From: Flavobacterium sp. HSC-32F16
Lineage (GTDB): Bacteria; Bacteroidota; Bacteroidia; Flavobacteriales; Flavobacteriaceae
Length of the DNA: 64,000 bases
NCBI RefSeq assembly: GCF_024171645.1
Contig: NZ_JALKAC010000013.1
Location: forward strand, 62,001 to 126,000
Reading direction: 5' to 3'
Shown: piece after piece, positions 8,336-16,731 of the stretch
Layout: each line of letters starts with the position of its first letter
How positions within the stretch are numbered: the first letter of the stretch is position 1
Position numbers and translations under genes: made by a program
The notes under the pieces: model-generated
The model's input: only the letters and a program-made list of their open reading frames with translations
The model's database searches: none
What the model was told of the DNA's origin: nothing

Positions 8336-9382
8336 TTATTTTTTAGGTTGAATAAACACTTTGCTTTTAGGAAACTTTTCTATTTCGCCTTCTGCCAGCC
8401 CAAAATTAGTTTCAATCACATCTTTTGGATTTCCTGCAAGCCATTCGCTCAAATCAATAGATTGATAAGTGCCACTATTAAATCCAATTAAGATTTTACA
8501 AACTGTATTTCCTGTATTTTTAATATAATGTCCGGCACCCATTGGAACATAACCAACATCTCCTGCATTGAATTGTTCGGTAACCACGGTACTTTCTGCC
8601 AGAAAAACAGACATTTCGGCTTGACCGGAAATATAATACTGCCATTCATCAGCGTTTGGATGCCAATGCATTTCTCTTAAAGCGCCCGGTTGTAATTCTA
8701 TAATAGATCCTGCCATTGTAGTGCTGATTGGAAATTCTTTGCTGGTAACCAATCTTTGCAATCCGCCGCCCGGAATTATTCTTGGTTGTTGAGAATGTAA
8801 AGGATAACGGTGTAAATTGGTCAATTCAATATCTGATTCTTCAGGACGTGAAGTAGCTGTAAATGATAATTCATCAGGAACAATTCCGGCTGCAAAATAG
8901 GCTTCTTTTTGAGGTAATGCTGCCACTTCTTCCAATGTAATTCCTAAGTTTTGAGCGACAATTTCCGGCGGCATGCTCGAAACAAAATCGGTCACGCTGA
9001 AAGTGTGATCTTCGGAAAAATTACCATTATCAAAAATTAAAATAAAATGGCATTCCTCTGTTCCTGTTGCTTGAATCGAATGTCCGTATCCTTTTGGGAA
9101 ATACCAAACATCACCCGGTTCAAAATTATCGGTATAACTATGACCGTTTGGATGAATAATAGTCGTACGTACCGTTCCTGAAATAACATAAGCCCATTCG
9201 GCAGCATTTGCGTGCCAGTGCAGTTCGCGCATGCTTCCGGGTTGTAATCGCATTGAAACTCCGGCGATGCCAATAGAAGCAGGGAAATCTTTTACAGAAG
9301 CTCCTCTTGTTGTACCGCCGTCATTGGTGCGAGGTTCTTTTTTTTCTAATTCGTATTTAAAACTTAATAATTCAGTGTTCAT
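8336..9382 (-). CDS. Bicupin, oxalate decarboxylase-like
   Basis: The 348-residue protein holds two cupin domains. The first has HWHANAAEW (His55, His57, Glu62) with a later GYGHSI histidine. The second has HWHPNADEW (His239, His241, Glu246) with GAGHYI. Each domain can thus bind a metal, usually Mn(II). Gene order and the sequence resemble bacterial oxalate decarboxylase/bicupin proteins, but no secretion signal is visible and substrate identity cannot be read from the motifs. It is the first gene of a four-gene operon with YoaK-like, peroxiredoxin and DsbA-like genes. A conserved motif lies 94 bp upstream of its ATG. Confidence 0.88.
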   Translation of the reverse strand: MNTELLSFKYELEKKEPRTNDGGTTRGASVKDFPASIGIAGVSMRLQPGSMRELHWHANAAEWAYVISGTVRTTIIHPNGHSYTDNFEPGDVWYFPKGYGHSIQATGTEECHFILIFDNGNFSEDHTFSVTDFVSSMPPEIVAQNLGITLEEVAALPQKEAYFAAGIVPDELSFTATSRPEESDIELTNLHRYPLHSQQPRIIPGGGLQRLVTSKEFPISTTMAGSIIELQPGALREMHWHPNADEWQYYISGQAEMSVFLAESTVVTEQFNAGDVGYVPMGAGHYIKNTGNTVCKILIGFNSGTYQSIDLSEWLAGNPKDVIETNFGLAEGEIEKFPKSKVFIQPKK

Positions 9383-9426
9383 GATAATAGCTTTTGATAA
9401 TTAATTGTATTGGTTTTTAATTCTAT

Positions 9427-9495
9427 TGTAAAGCTATTGAAGATATGAACGGACTATAGTTTGAATTCGTTAGATGGGCAAAATGAATCGTTGAA
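9427..9495 (-). promoter_or_regulatory. Shared operator and -7 region, bicupin operon
   Basis: GGGCAAAATGAATCGTTGAA at 9476-9495 (read on the plus strand) is followed after 42 bp by TGTAAAG at 9427-9433. On the minus strand that reads as a TAnnTTTA -7 type element. The same two parts with the same 42-bp spacing occur before two other minus-strand units, at 12277-12345 and 16607-16675. The half-sites GGCAAAA and TCGTT, about one helical turn apart, would suit an AraC-type activator. Confidence 0.6.
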
Positions 9496-9580
9496 TTAGT
9501 AAGAGAAACTTTAGAAAATTATTTGAGAATTTTTCAGGAAATTTTCAGATGTAAAGTGTTGGTTCTTTAGAATCAAAACA

Positions 9581-9613
9581 AAAAAAATCACTGTGTACTA
9601 CAGTGATTTTTTC
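9581..9613 (-). terminator. Intrinsic terminator after the quinone reductase operon
   Basis: A 13-bp stem, AAAAAATCACTGT paired with ACAGTGATTTTTT, has a 5-nt loop. Read on the minus strand it ends in a T-run and lies 24 bp past the stop of the ABM-domain gene. Confidence 0.85.
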
Positions 9614-9636
9614 ATCTTATATAAGGATAAACTATA

Positions 9637-10188
9637 TTATTTATAAAGCCATTTTTTGATCAGTTTGGTATAATTTGGCATTACGGCAAATACCATCAAA
9701 AAGACAACGCATCCTGAAATTACCAAAGCATCAAAATAATGATATGCGGGAATTTCCAAAAACCTCAAAAAGGGTAATACAAGTAACGGAATTAAAAGTG
9801 ATAATGGATAAATGGCAGACCAGGTGACAAGAAATTGTTTCCAGCGTTTAGGAACTTTTTTCCCTTCGTTTTCAGTATTAAAAAGAAAATCCAAACCTGA
9901 TTTTATCTGGTAATTGTCATTTTTTCTAAATAACGGATTTGCTTTTTTTATGAGCATTTTTCGGTCTTCAGATTCCATCCAGTTTTTAAGGTTTTCAATA
10001 GTATCAAATCGGATAATTACTGTGTAGACAAACGTTAAATGCGGAATAGGTCTTACAATCTGCAAATCGATAAAACCGTGTGATTTTTTGCTTATTGGAA
10101 GAATTTCATCCAGCCATTTTTCATATTCTTGTTCTTTACCATCCAAAATATGATGGGTAATAACAACAGATGCGCCTTGATTTTCCAT
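9637..10188 (-). CDS. ABM-domain protein with C-terminal membrane anchor
   Basis: The 183-residue product starts at MENQGASVV rather than at an upstream in-frame ATG. The core fold begins there and the longer form would overlap the leader next to the quinone reductase gene. Residues 1-95 form an antibiotic biosynthesis monooxygenase (ABM) dimeric alpha+beta barrel (ITHHILDGKEQEYEKWLDEI, then FVYTVIIRFDTIENLKNWMES). Two transmembrane segments follow at about 120-141 and 153-172. Such membrane-tethered ABM proteins are of unknown function; some ABM proteins oxidise quinols or aromatic compounds. The operon with a quinone oxidoreductase makes a quinone-related role plausible. Confidence 0.8.
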   Translation of the reverse strand: MENQGASVVITHHILDGKEQEYEKWLDEILPISKKSHGFIDLQIVRPIPHLTFVYTVIIRFDTIENLKNWMESEDRKMLIKKANPLFRKNDNYQIKSGLDFLFNTENEGKKVPKRWKQFLVTWSAIYPLSLLIPLLVLPFLRFLEIPAYHYFDALVISGCVVFLMVFAVMPNYTKLIKKWLYK

Positions 10189-10231
10189 ATTACTTTTTGG
10201 TTGAGGTTTGTTTGGAATAATTATCAAAATA

Positions 10232-11200
10232 CTACAGAACTAGTATAATCTTTCCTGTATGACTGCTTTCTTCTAATAATCGATGTGCTGCAGGAGCTTC
10301 TGTAAAAGAAAAGGTTTTAAAAATAATCGGTTTAAATTGTTTAGACTCGATTAAAGGCCAAACGTTTTTTTGTACTTCTTTTGCTAATTGTTTTTTAAAA
10401 TCGTAGTCCCTGCTTCTTAATGTACTTCCGGTAATCGTTAAACGTTTTGTCATTACTTTCCAAAGATCAAGATCGACATGACTGCCAGTTACAGCATTAA
10501 TATGAACTAATCTTCCTTCGGGTTTTAAGATGTTGACATTTTTACTGAGATAATCACCGCCAATCATATCTAAAATTACATCAACACCTTCTTCTTGTAA
10601 AACGGTTTCGAAGTCTTGTGTTTTGTAATTAATATAAGAATCAGCGCCTAATTCCAGACAATTTTGACCTTTCTCTTCGGATCCTACCGTTACAATTACG
10701 CGCAGTCCTAAAGCATGCGCAATCTGAATTCCCGTAATGCCGATACCGCTATTACCACCATGAATTAAAAGAGTTTCTCCAGATTTGAGTGCGCCTCTCT
10801 GAAAAACATTTGACCACACGGTAAAAACCGTTTCTGGTAAACTTGCCGCTTCTGCAAAAGACAATCCGGAGGGAATAGGAAGACATTGACCTTCGCGCAC
10901 GCTCACGTATTCTGCATAACCGCCGCCAGCAAGAATTGCACAAACTTTATCGCCGACTTTAAAATCAGTAACATCTGGTCCGCATTCTACAACAATTCCA
11001 GAAACTTCCAAACCAAGAATTTCAGATGAAGCACCTGGCGGAGCAGGATAATTGCCTTCACGCTGGAAAATATCAGATCGGTTTAAACCTGCTGCTTTTA
11101 CTTCTATTAAAACTTTGTCTCCACTTATTTCTGGAGTTGGATATTCCTTTAACTGGAGTACATCTGGAGCTCCAGATTGGGTTATAACTATTGCTTTCAT
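10232..11200 (-). CDS. NAD(P)H-quinone oxidoreductase, MDR superfamily
   Basis: The 322-residue zinc-free MDR protein resembles the PIG3/quinone oxidoreductase group. It begins MKAIVITQSGAPDVLQL, carries GLEVSGIVVECGP in the GroES-like domain, GGNSGIGITGIQIA as the nucleotide-binding turn, and DVILDMIGGDYL. These enzymes perform NADPH-dependent reduction of quinones or enones. It is the third gene of a minus-strand operon, 11 bp after the lipocalin-like gene. The ABM-domain gene follows after 43 bp. A role in quinone detoxification fits the redox theme of the neighbouring operons. Confidence 0.9.
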   Translation of the reverse strand: MKAIVITQSGAPDVLQLKEYPTPEISGDKVLIEVKAAGLNRSDIFQREGNYPAPPGASSEILGLEVSGIVVECGPDVTDFKVGDKVCAILAGGGYAEYVSVREGQCLPIPSGLSFAEAASLPETVFTVWSNVFQRGALKSGETLLIHGGNSGIGITGIQIAHALGLRVIVTVGSEEKGQNCLELGADSYINYKTQDFETVLQEEGVDVILDMIGGDYLSKNVNILKPEGRLVHINAVTGSHVDLDLWKVMTKRLTITGSTLRSRDYDFKKQLAKEVQKNVWPLIESKQFKPIIFKTFSFTEAPAAHRLLEESSHTGKIILVL

Positions 11201-11211
11201 TTGGTTTAGGA

Positions 11212-11640
11212 TTAATGGTTTTTATTAGATTGTTCAATTCTTTTCCAAGTGAGTTTATGAATTACCAAACGCGAATTACTTATAAAAGGTTTCTCGGTTT
11301 CTAAATGCAATAAATCATCTTTAAAAAGAACTTTTCTGTTTTGTGTCTGGTCTCTCCAACTTTCCAAGAGTGAAACATACATCGTATGACTGACTATTTG
11401 TTTTTCATCATCTGTTTTGAAAGGTCCTGAATAGGCGAGATAAACTTCATTGTCTTTTGTATCAAAATTCCCAAAATCGGTATTCATTATTTGTGCCGAC
11501 ATATAACCATCGTGATTGTAAATAACTCCTTTTGGTTTGAGTCCCATCGGATGTGTAATTTCTCCGCCATCTAAAGGTACTTCAATCAATTCAACCAAAG
11601 TCCAGGAACCAATCAGTATTTCGAATAAATTTTGTTTCAT
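11212..11640 (-). CDS. Lipocalin-like domain protein
   Basis: The 142-residue protein from MKQNLFEILIGSW is chosen over a longer frame from 11673 because the lipocalin-like core begins GSWTLVELIEVPLDGG and the extension adds nothing recognisable. Strands such as GVIYNHDGYMSAQIMN and VYLAYSGPFKTDD and the closing LVIHKLTWKRI match the small lipocalin_5-type barrel found beside oxidoreductases in many bacteria. No signal peptide is present. Its ligand is unknown. It is the second gene of the operon, 51 bp after the SRPBCC-like gene. Confidence 0.7.
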   Translation of the reverse strand: MKQNLFEILIGSWTLVELIEVPLDGGEITHPMGLKPKGVIYNHDGYMSAQIMNTDFGNFDTKDNEVYLAYSGPFKTDDEKQIVSHTMYVSLLESWRDQTQNRKVLFKDDLLHLETEKPFISNSRLVIHKLTWKRIEQSNKNH

Positions 11641-11690
11641 ACTACTTAAAATAAAAGGAGCGTACATTTGCACGCTCGATTTTTATATCA

Positions 11691-12248
11691 TTAAAAAGGC
11701 TGATTGTATTTGCCCGTTAATGCTTTGTTTTCGATGCTTTTAGCAAAGTTAGGAGTTTCTTCGTGGTTGTGAGCATCAGAAGCTGCTTGTCTTGAAGCTG
11801 CTGCGCCTGCAAGATCTACGTTATGTTCTTTTAAATATTCGAACATTTCAGGTGTTGCAGTTGCATGAATTTCGTTGGTATAGAGGCAAGTATTCTCATC
11901 TATTTTGGTTACTTTAAGTTCCCATAAAACCTGAACTTTAGTGCGTCCATTTTGTGTAATAGAATCTGAGATTGATAACATTCGGCAATAATCAGGACGG
12001 TGAACTGTTGCCACATAATGCTGTACCATTAAGGCGTCTCCTATTGTTTCTACATTAATTGACATTGGTTCGCCTTCGTAAGTACTTGTGATTCCCGCAC
12101 CAATATGTTGTGTAGAACAACGTTGGTATTCTGCATCCGGAAGATTTAAAAGCCAGTCGGCTATATTTACTTTTTCAATTGGTGCATTGATAATTGCAGT
12201 TACTACTGAGTGTGATAACGCGTTTTCTTTGGTTTGAATGATTTCCAT
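11691..12248 (-). CDS. Conserved hypothetical protein, possibly SRPBCC-like
   Basis: This 185-residue soluble protein is not firmly recognised. The N-terminal half has APIEKVNIADWLLNLPDAEYQRCS, and the middle has beta-rich segments (MVQHYVATVHRPDYCRML, VQVLWELKV, NTCLYTNEIHATATPEMF) that suggest a ligand-binding helix-grip (SRPBCC/START) fold. The C-terminal 45 residues are polar and helical. It heads a four-gene operon with lipocalin-like, quinone oxidoreductase and ABM-domain genes. The shared operator motif described for the bicupin operon lies 78 bp upstream of its ATG. Confidence 0.6.
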   Translation of the reverse strand: MEIIQTKENALSHSVVTAIINAPIEKVNIADWLLNLPDAEYQRCSTQHIGAGITSTYEGEPMSINVETIGDALMVQHYVATVHRPDYCRMLSISDSITQNGRTKVQVLWELKVTKIDENTCLYTNEIHATATPEMFEYLKEHNVDLAGAAASRQAASDAHNHEETPNFAKSIENKALTGKYNQPF

Positions 12249-12276
12249 AATTCTTTGGTTTAAAATGTTTTACTGA

Positions 12277-12345
12277 AGTAAATTTACCTCCTTACATTCA
12301 TGTGGCATTCCACTATTCATCGAATGGGCAAAAACACTCGTTTAA
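12277..12345 (-). promoter_or_regulatory. Shared operator and -7 region, SRPBCC-like/quinone reductase operon
   Basis: TGGGCAAAA...TCGTT at 12325-12342 (the 20-base site is 12326-12345) is followed after 42 bp by AGTAAAT at 12277-12283. On the minus strand this reads TAAATTTAC and fits TAnnTTTA. The arrangement is the same as upstream of the bicupin and dps genes. The site is more divergent in its centre (ACAC in place of TGAA). Confidence 0.55.
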
Positions 12346-12388
12346 ATAGCAAGATCAATCGTTTGCTGTTATAATAGATCTGTATTTA

Positions 12389-12930
12389 ATACGTTTCCCG
12401 AGGTTGAAACCTCGGGCTATGTTTTAAAATAGGAGAGGAAAATCATCTCAACCTGAGCAAACTTAGCCTGTGGTTTCAACCACTGGGACACAAAGAAGAT
12501 TATTTCATCATAATGTGTAATCCAATACGTTTCCCGAGGTTGAAACCTCGGGCTATGTTTTAAAATAGGAATGGAAAATAATCTCAATCTGAGCAAACAT
12601 AGCCAGTGGTTTCAACCACTGGGATGCGAAGAAAATCGTGCCTGATTATTTCAATGCGTAATCCGATACGTTTCCCGAGGTTGAAACCTCGGGCTATATT
12701 TTAAAGTAGGAGAGGAAAATGATCTCAATCTGAGAAAACAAAGCCAGTGGTTTCAACCACTGGGACACAAAGAAAATCACGTCTGATTATTTAAGCATAA
12801 TTATTTCAATGTGTAATCCAATACGTTTCCCGAGGTCGAAACCTCGGGCTATGTTTTAAAATAGGAGAGGAAAATCTTCTCAATCTAAGCAAACATAGCC
12901 TGTGGTTTCAACCACTGGGACACAAAGAAA
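12389..12930. repeat. Four tandem REP-like palindromic units
   Basis: Four copies begin near 12389, 12524, 12664 and 12820, at periods of about 135-156 bp. Each has a hairpin CCCGAGGTTGAAACCTCGGG, a block GGCTATGTTTT, a spacer with GGAGAGGAAAAT, then AAACATAGCC and a second hairpin of CCAGTGGTTTCAACCACTGG. The two halves are mutually complementary, so one unit is a large imperfect inverted repeat about 110 bp long, with two smaller hairpins at its ends. The fourth copy has GGTCGAAACC in the first hairpin. The region otherwise has no gene (12249-13056). The form resembles REP/BIME elements mobilised by RAYT-type transposases. No transposase is present here. Confidence 0.85.
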
Positions 12931-12960
12931 ATCGCGTTTATTATTAAATTAGAATAAAAT

Positions 12961-12991
12961 AAAAAAAGACCGCCTTTAACGGACAGTCTTT
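12961..12991 (-). terminator. Possible terminator of the hybrid histidine kinase gene
   Basis: On the minus strand AAAGACtgtCCG pairs imperfectly with CGGTCTTT and is followed by a T-run. It lies 65 bp past the stop of the kinase gene. The stem has a bulge, so strength is uncertain. Confidence 0.45.
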
Positions 12992-13056
12992 CAATTGAAT
13001 AATATATAGTAAGATGGTTTTTCTTGAATTTAAAACGAGATGTTTTATTATTTATT

Positions 13057-15264
13057 TTACAGTGATTCCAAAAAAACTTTAGCTTCTAAAAGTGATAAAT
13101 TAAGAATGTTTTCTACATCATTTAAAATCTGCTGTAAGGTTGTATTCTGTTCTGTTGCCAATTCGAGAATATCAAGTTTTTCTTCTAAAAGAGGCAGTAA
13201 ACCCATTATTGCAGCACTTGATTGTAAATCGTGCGCTCTAAGTTTCACCATTTTAAAATCCTGATTTTGATAAGCCGTTATAAGTTGATCTAAATGTGAT
13301 GGCACATTCTCAATAAATTGATTGGTCACTGTTTCTTCAAAAGCTTTATTACCGCCGCTTACAGATTGCATATAAGTAAGATCAATGTATTGAAAAACCA
13401 AATTAGAATCTGGAACTTTTGATTCTTCTGGTATTGCTTCTTTCAATCCAAAATTTGCAATTAGTTTAAAAAGTTCTTCCTCCTTTATCGGTTTCGAGAT
13501 GTATTCGTTCATGCCTCGGCTTAAACATCTTTCTCTTTCGCCAGGTAATGCGTGTGCGGTCATGGCAATTATCGGAATATCCAGTTTTAATATTTCGCGA
13601 ATTTGCTGGACAGCCGTATATCCATCCATTTGAGGCATTTGTAAATCCATCAGGACAAGATCGCAGTCTTTTTTTCTAAGGTATTCAACGGCTTCTAAAC
13701 CGTTAGATGCCATATCAAAATCAATATTCCATTGCGAGAGTAAATGTTTCATTAAACTTTGATTTATTGCATTGTCATCAACAACTAGAACTCTCAAAGC
13801 TGTATTCGATATGTCTTTAAAGTGATCGATATTGGCAGCAGGAATTGTATTAAGTTGTTCTTTAGCAATTCCATACGGAATGTAAAAACTAAAAGTAGTT
13901 CCTTTTCCTTGTTCGCTGCTTACTTCGATATCGCCATCCTGCAATAAAATCAGCTTTTTTACAATCGATAATCCAAGTCCGGTGCCGCCGTAATTTCTGG
14001 TTGTAGAGTCTTCGCCCTGATTGAATCTTTCAAAAACTTCGTTTAGTTTATCTTTATCAATTCCAATTCCCGTATCTGTAATTTTGAAACCCAAAGCAAC
14101 CTGATTTTCGTTTTGCTCTTTGTTACAAACTTCAATGCTTACCGTTCCCTGATGGGTAAATTTTATGGCGTTTCCGATGAGGTTTACTAATATTTGAGTT
14201 AATCGGGTAGCATCGCCAATCAAAGTATCTGGAATAGAACTGTCTACTTTGCTCGAAATAGTTAGTTTTTTTTCTTTTACCCGTTCCGAAAAAAGCGTTT
14301 CAACCGAATTTAATAATCCGTTGATACTGAATATTCCGGGTGTAATGCGCATCATTCCTGCTTCGATTTTAGATAAATCGAGTATATCGTTAATAATAGT
14401 CATTAGATTTTCGCCGGAACGCTGAATAGAAGTTACAAATTCTGCCGAAGTCTCGTCTAAAGGTCTTTTCTGTAATAAATTGGTAAACCCTAAAATACCG
14501 CTTAACGGAGTTCGTATTTCATGGCTCATATTGGCGAGAAAGTTTTCTTTGGTTTGTGCGGCAATCGATGCTTTTTTTTCCGCAATATCCAATTCCTTAA
14601 TCAGAAAATGTTGTCTTCTAAATTGTCGCATGATATGATACCCTATCACGGCGCCGCTTACAACTAATAAAACCAATAACGAAATATCATACAGTTTTGC
14701 TCTTTGTCCCATTTCAAGGCTTAAATCGCTGAGTTCTACCATTCGCAATTGACGCTTGTGGTAAATTTTAGCCGTAATATCCGTAATTTCATTAGAGATG
14801 ATTCTGGCATGCGGATTGGCGATTGAACTGTCGTCATCCATATTTCCTAAAGAATCATAACGATGCAGGAGTTTTCCTTTTGTCGCCATTTTGTCCTGCG
14901 CCAGAACACCAAGCCTTTGTATCAATTTTTCTTCTTCGGGATCTGCATTATCTACAGAAAGCGAATCGAGAAAATTTCTAATCTGTCTAATTTTTTGATC
15001 GATGCCTTCCAGATGCGTAGTATCATTGGTGGCAATTGAGGCTCTAATTCGGCTTTCAACTCCTAAAATATCACGGTCGATTTCTCTTAAATGGTTGCTC
15101 GAGCGCAATTCGTTTAAAAGTGTATTATTATTTCGTATGAGCTCTTTCGTATTTTTAGCTGAATTAATCTGTACAGCAATCAATAAAATACTGCACAAAA
15201 TAAAACTGCTTATTATAAAATAGCTAAAACGTTTGTTGCCCATTACGGTAGACGTATTTATCAT
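13057..15264 (-). CDS. Hybrid sensor histidine kinase with receiver and Hpt-like domain
   Basis: The 735-residue inner-membrane protein has an N-terminal transmembrane helix at about 14-32 and a helical CHASE3-like sensor to about 185. A second transmembrane helix follows near 195-210. The kinase core has NMSHEIRTPLSG with phospho-His248, an N-box NLIGNAIKFTH, and GTGLGLSIVK. A receiver domain near 485-610 has LVVDDN and phospho-Asp540 in LVLMDLQMPQMDG. At the C-terminus an Hpt-like helix bundle has His678 in LRAHDLQSSAAIMG. This is a full four-step phosphorelay on one chain except for the final output regulator. The LytTR regulator ends 82 bp upstream in the same orientation but has its own receiver, so it may or may not be the partner. 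Confidence 0.92.
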   Translation of the reverse strand: MINTSTVMGNKRFSYFIISSFILCSILLIAVQINSAKNTKELIRNNNTLLNELRSSNHLREIDRDILGVESRIRASIATNDTTHLEGIDQKIRQIRNFLDSLSVDNADPEEEKLIQRLGVLAQDKMATKGKLLHRYDSLGNMDDDSSIANPHARIISNEITDITAKIYHKRQLRMVELSDLSLEMGQRAKLYDISLLVLLVVSGAVIGYHIMRQFRRQHFLIKELDIAEKKASIAAQTKENFLANMSHEIRTPLSGILGFTNLLQKRPLDETSAEFVTSIQRSGENLMTIINDILDLSKIEAGMMRITPGIFSINGLLNSVETLFSERVKEKKLTISSKVDSSIPDTLIGDATRLTQILVNLIGNAIKFTHQGTVSIEVCNKEQNENQVALGFKITDTGIGIDKDKLNEVFERFNQGEDSTTRNYGGTGLGLSIVKKLILLQDGDIEVSSEQGKGTTFSFYIPYGIAKEQLNTIPAANIDHFKDISNTALRVLVVDDNAINQSLMKHLLSQWNIDFDMASNGLEAVEYLRKKDCDLVLMDLQMPQMDGYTAVQQIREILKLDIPIIAMTAHALPGERERCLSRGMNEYISKPIKEEELFKLIANFGLKEAIPEESKVPDSNLVFQYIDLTYMQSVSGGNKAFEETVTNQFIENVPSHLDQLITAYQNQDFKMVKLRAHDLQSSAAIMGLLPLLEEKLDILELATEQNTTLQQILNDVENILNLSLLEAKVFLESL

Positions 15265-15346
15265 AAAATAAGTGTAAATGAAATTGTATTATCTTAATCA
15301 AATAAGACAGGATTGTAGTTTACGAAACAGGCATAAAAGAGGTTGT

Positions 15347-16042
15347 TTAAAAAACATTCATTCTGGTATTAAGCGCTTTTCGATAAGCATCGGCAACGGG
15401 AATGAATTTTTTGTTAATCATAATACCGCCATCCTGTAATGTATCAATTTTACCAATCGAAACAATGTAGGAACGATGTACTCTAATGAAATCATCTTTT
15501 GGCAGACGTTCTTCGGCAGTTTTCATTTTGCCGTGTATAGCAAACATTTTTTCTTTCGTATAAAACTTTACATAGTCGCCCATTGCTTCTGCGTAAAAAA
15601 TATCATCCATTTTTAAGCGTCTTGTAATATTAGAATCTCTAACAAATAAAAACTCTTCTTTACTAAATTGAACATTCTCTTTTCGGCTTTCAATTATAGA
15701 CTGTGCTTTACTTACTGCTTGTAAAAATCGGGCAGGAGTAACCGGTTTTAAAATGTAATCTGCGATATTCAGTTCAAATGCTTCCAGCGCATAATCTTTC
15801 TTAGAAGAAGTAAAAATGATGATAACATCTTTGCCTGATAGATTTTTCGTCAATTCAATTCCGGTCATCTCCGGCATTTCAATGTCCAGAAAGATTAAGT
15901 CTACATGATTTTCCTGTAAATGATGATACGCCTCAATGGCATTCGAATATTCATTTACAACAATAAGATTTGGAATTTGTTTTGCCAAATGAGACAAAGT
16001 GGTTCTTGCAATATCATTGTCATCAACGATTAACGCTTTCAT
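15347..16042 (-). CDS. LytTR-family response regulator
   Basis: The 231-residue protein has a receiver domain with LIVDDND at 4-10 and phospho-Asp53 in LIFLDIEMPEMTG. A LytTR DNA-binding domain follows from about 135 (FLFVRDSNITRRLKMDDIFYAEAMGDYVKFYT, and FIRVHRSYIVSIGKID). It should bind promoter DNA when phosphorylated, as AlgR/AgrA-type regulators do. The hybrid kinase starts 82 bp downstream in the same direction, making it a candidate partner. Most Bacteroidota LytTR regulators pair with LytS/YehU-type kinases, so the pairing is uncertain. Confidence 0.92.
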   Translation of the reverse strand: MKALIVDDNDIARTTLSHLAKQIPNLIVVNEYSNAIEAYHHLQENHVDLIFLDIEMPEMTGIELTKNLSGKDVIIIFTSSKKDYALEAFELNIADYILKPVTPARFLQAVSKAQSIIESRKENVQFSKEEFLFVRDSNITRRLKMDDIFYAEAMGDYVKFYTKEKMFAIHGKMKTAEERLPKDDFIRVHRSYIVSIGKIDTLQDGGIMINKKFIPVADAYRKALNTRMNVF

Positions 16043-16088
16043 GGTATTTGGTTTTTGGTTTAGACAAATATACTTATTCCTTGTTAGT

Positions 16089-16562
16089 TTATCTAAAGTA
16101 AGAACGGATCATCCAAGCCATTTCTTCGTGAATTTCTATCAATCCTGTAATAAAATCGCTTGAACCATAATCTTTGTAATCATTGGCAAAAGGGGTGATG
16201 TTACCGCGGATAAATTCGATAATGCTTTCATGGTCTTTTAATAGATCTTTCATAAAACCTAAACCGTCATTTGTTCTTTCGCTGTATTCTGTAAGATGCG
16301 TAAGTTCAAGGTAAGATTTTAAAGTTGCGGGTGCATAGTGGCCAATTTTACGCATACGTTCTGCAACGCTGTCTATGATTTCATCTAATTGTTTGTACTG
16401 ATTTTCGAAGAAAATATGATTCGCATGAAAATTATCTCCTGTAACATTCCAATGCGCGTTTCTGGTTTTGGTGTAAAGTATAAATTCATCGGCCAATAGT
16501 TTAGCCAATTCGTTAGAAACAGCGTCTGTGTTTTTTTCTGTAATACCAATGGTTGCTTTCAT
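16089..16562 (-). CDS. dps: Dps, DNA-binding ferritin-like protein
   Basis: The 157-residue protein has the Dps ferroxidase signature RNAHWNVTGDNFHANHIFFENQYKQLDEIIDSVAERMRKIG, followed by APATLKSYLELT. Dps forms a dodecamer that oxidises and stores iron and protects DNA from peroxide. It is monocistronic. The 20-base motif shared with the bicupin and quinone reductase operons lies 94 bp upstream of the ATG, the same distance as for the bicupin gene. This ties it to the neighbouring peroxide-related genes. Confidence 0.93.
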   Translation of the reverse strand: MKATIGITEKNTDAVSNELAKLLADEFILYTKTRNAHWNVTGDNFHANHIFFENQYKQLDEIIDSVAERMRKIGHYAPATLKSYLELTHLTEYSERTNDGLGFMKDLLKDHESIIEFIRGNITPFANDYKDYGSSDFITGLIEIHEEMAWMIRSYFR

Positions 16563-16606
16563 AATCTAGAGTTTTAAGTTATAAGCAGTATTGCTTTGTT
16601 TTCTTA

Positions 16607-16675
16607 TGTAAAGTTCATTAGAAAACTTCTCCAGAGTATTTAATTTTAGGTAAACAGGCAAAATGAGTCGTTGAA
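16607..16675 (-). promoter_or_regulatory. Shared operator and -7 region upstream of dps
   Basis: AGGCAAAATGAGTCGTTGAA at 16656-16675 is separated by 42 bp from TGTAAAG at 16607-16613, exactly as upstream of the bicupin gene (18 of 20 bases of the site are identical there). The conserved spacing suggests a protein bound just upstream of, or over, the -33 region. Confidence 0.6.
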
Positions 16676-16731
16676 AAAGGGAATTACTCTTTTCAATTCA
16701 TTTTTCTCGAATAAGAAGCTGCGGTTTATTG

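Noticed and set aside
12389..12930. CRISPR array
   Set aside because: Copies are over 100 bp long, are palindromic and differ from each other, with spacers that are not of uniform size; no cas genes are near.
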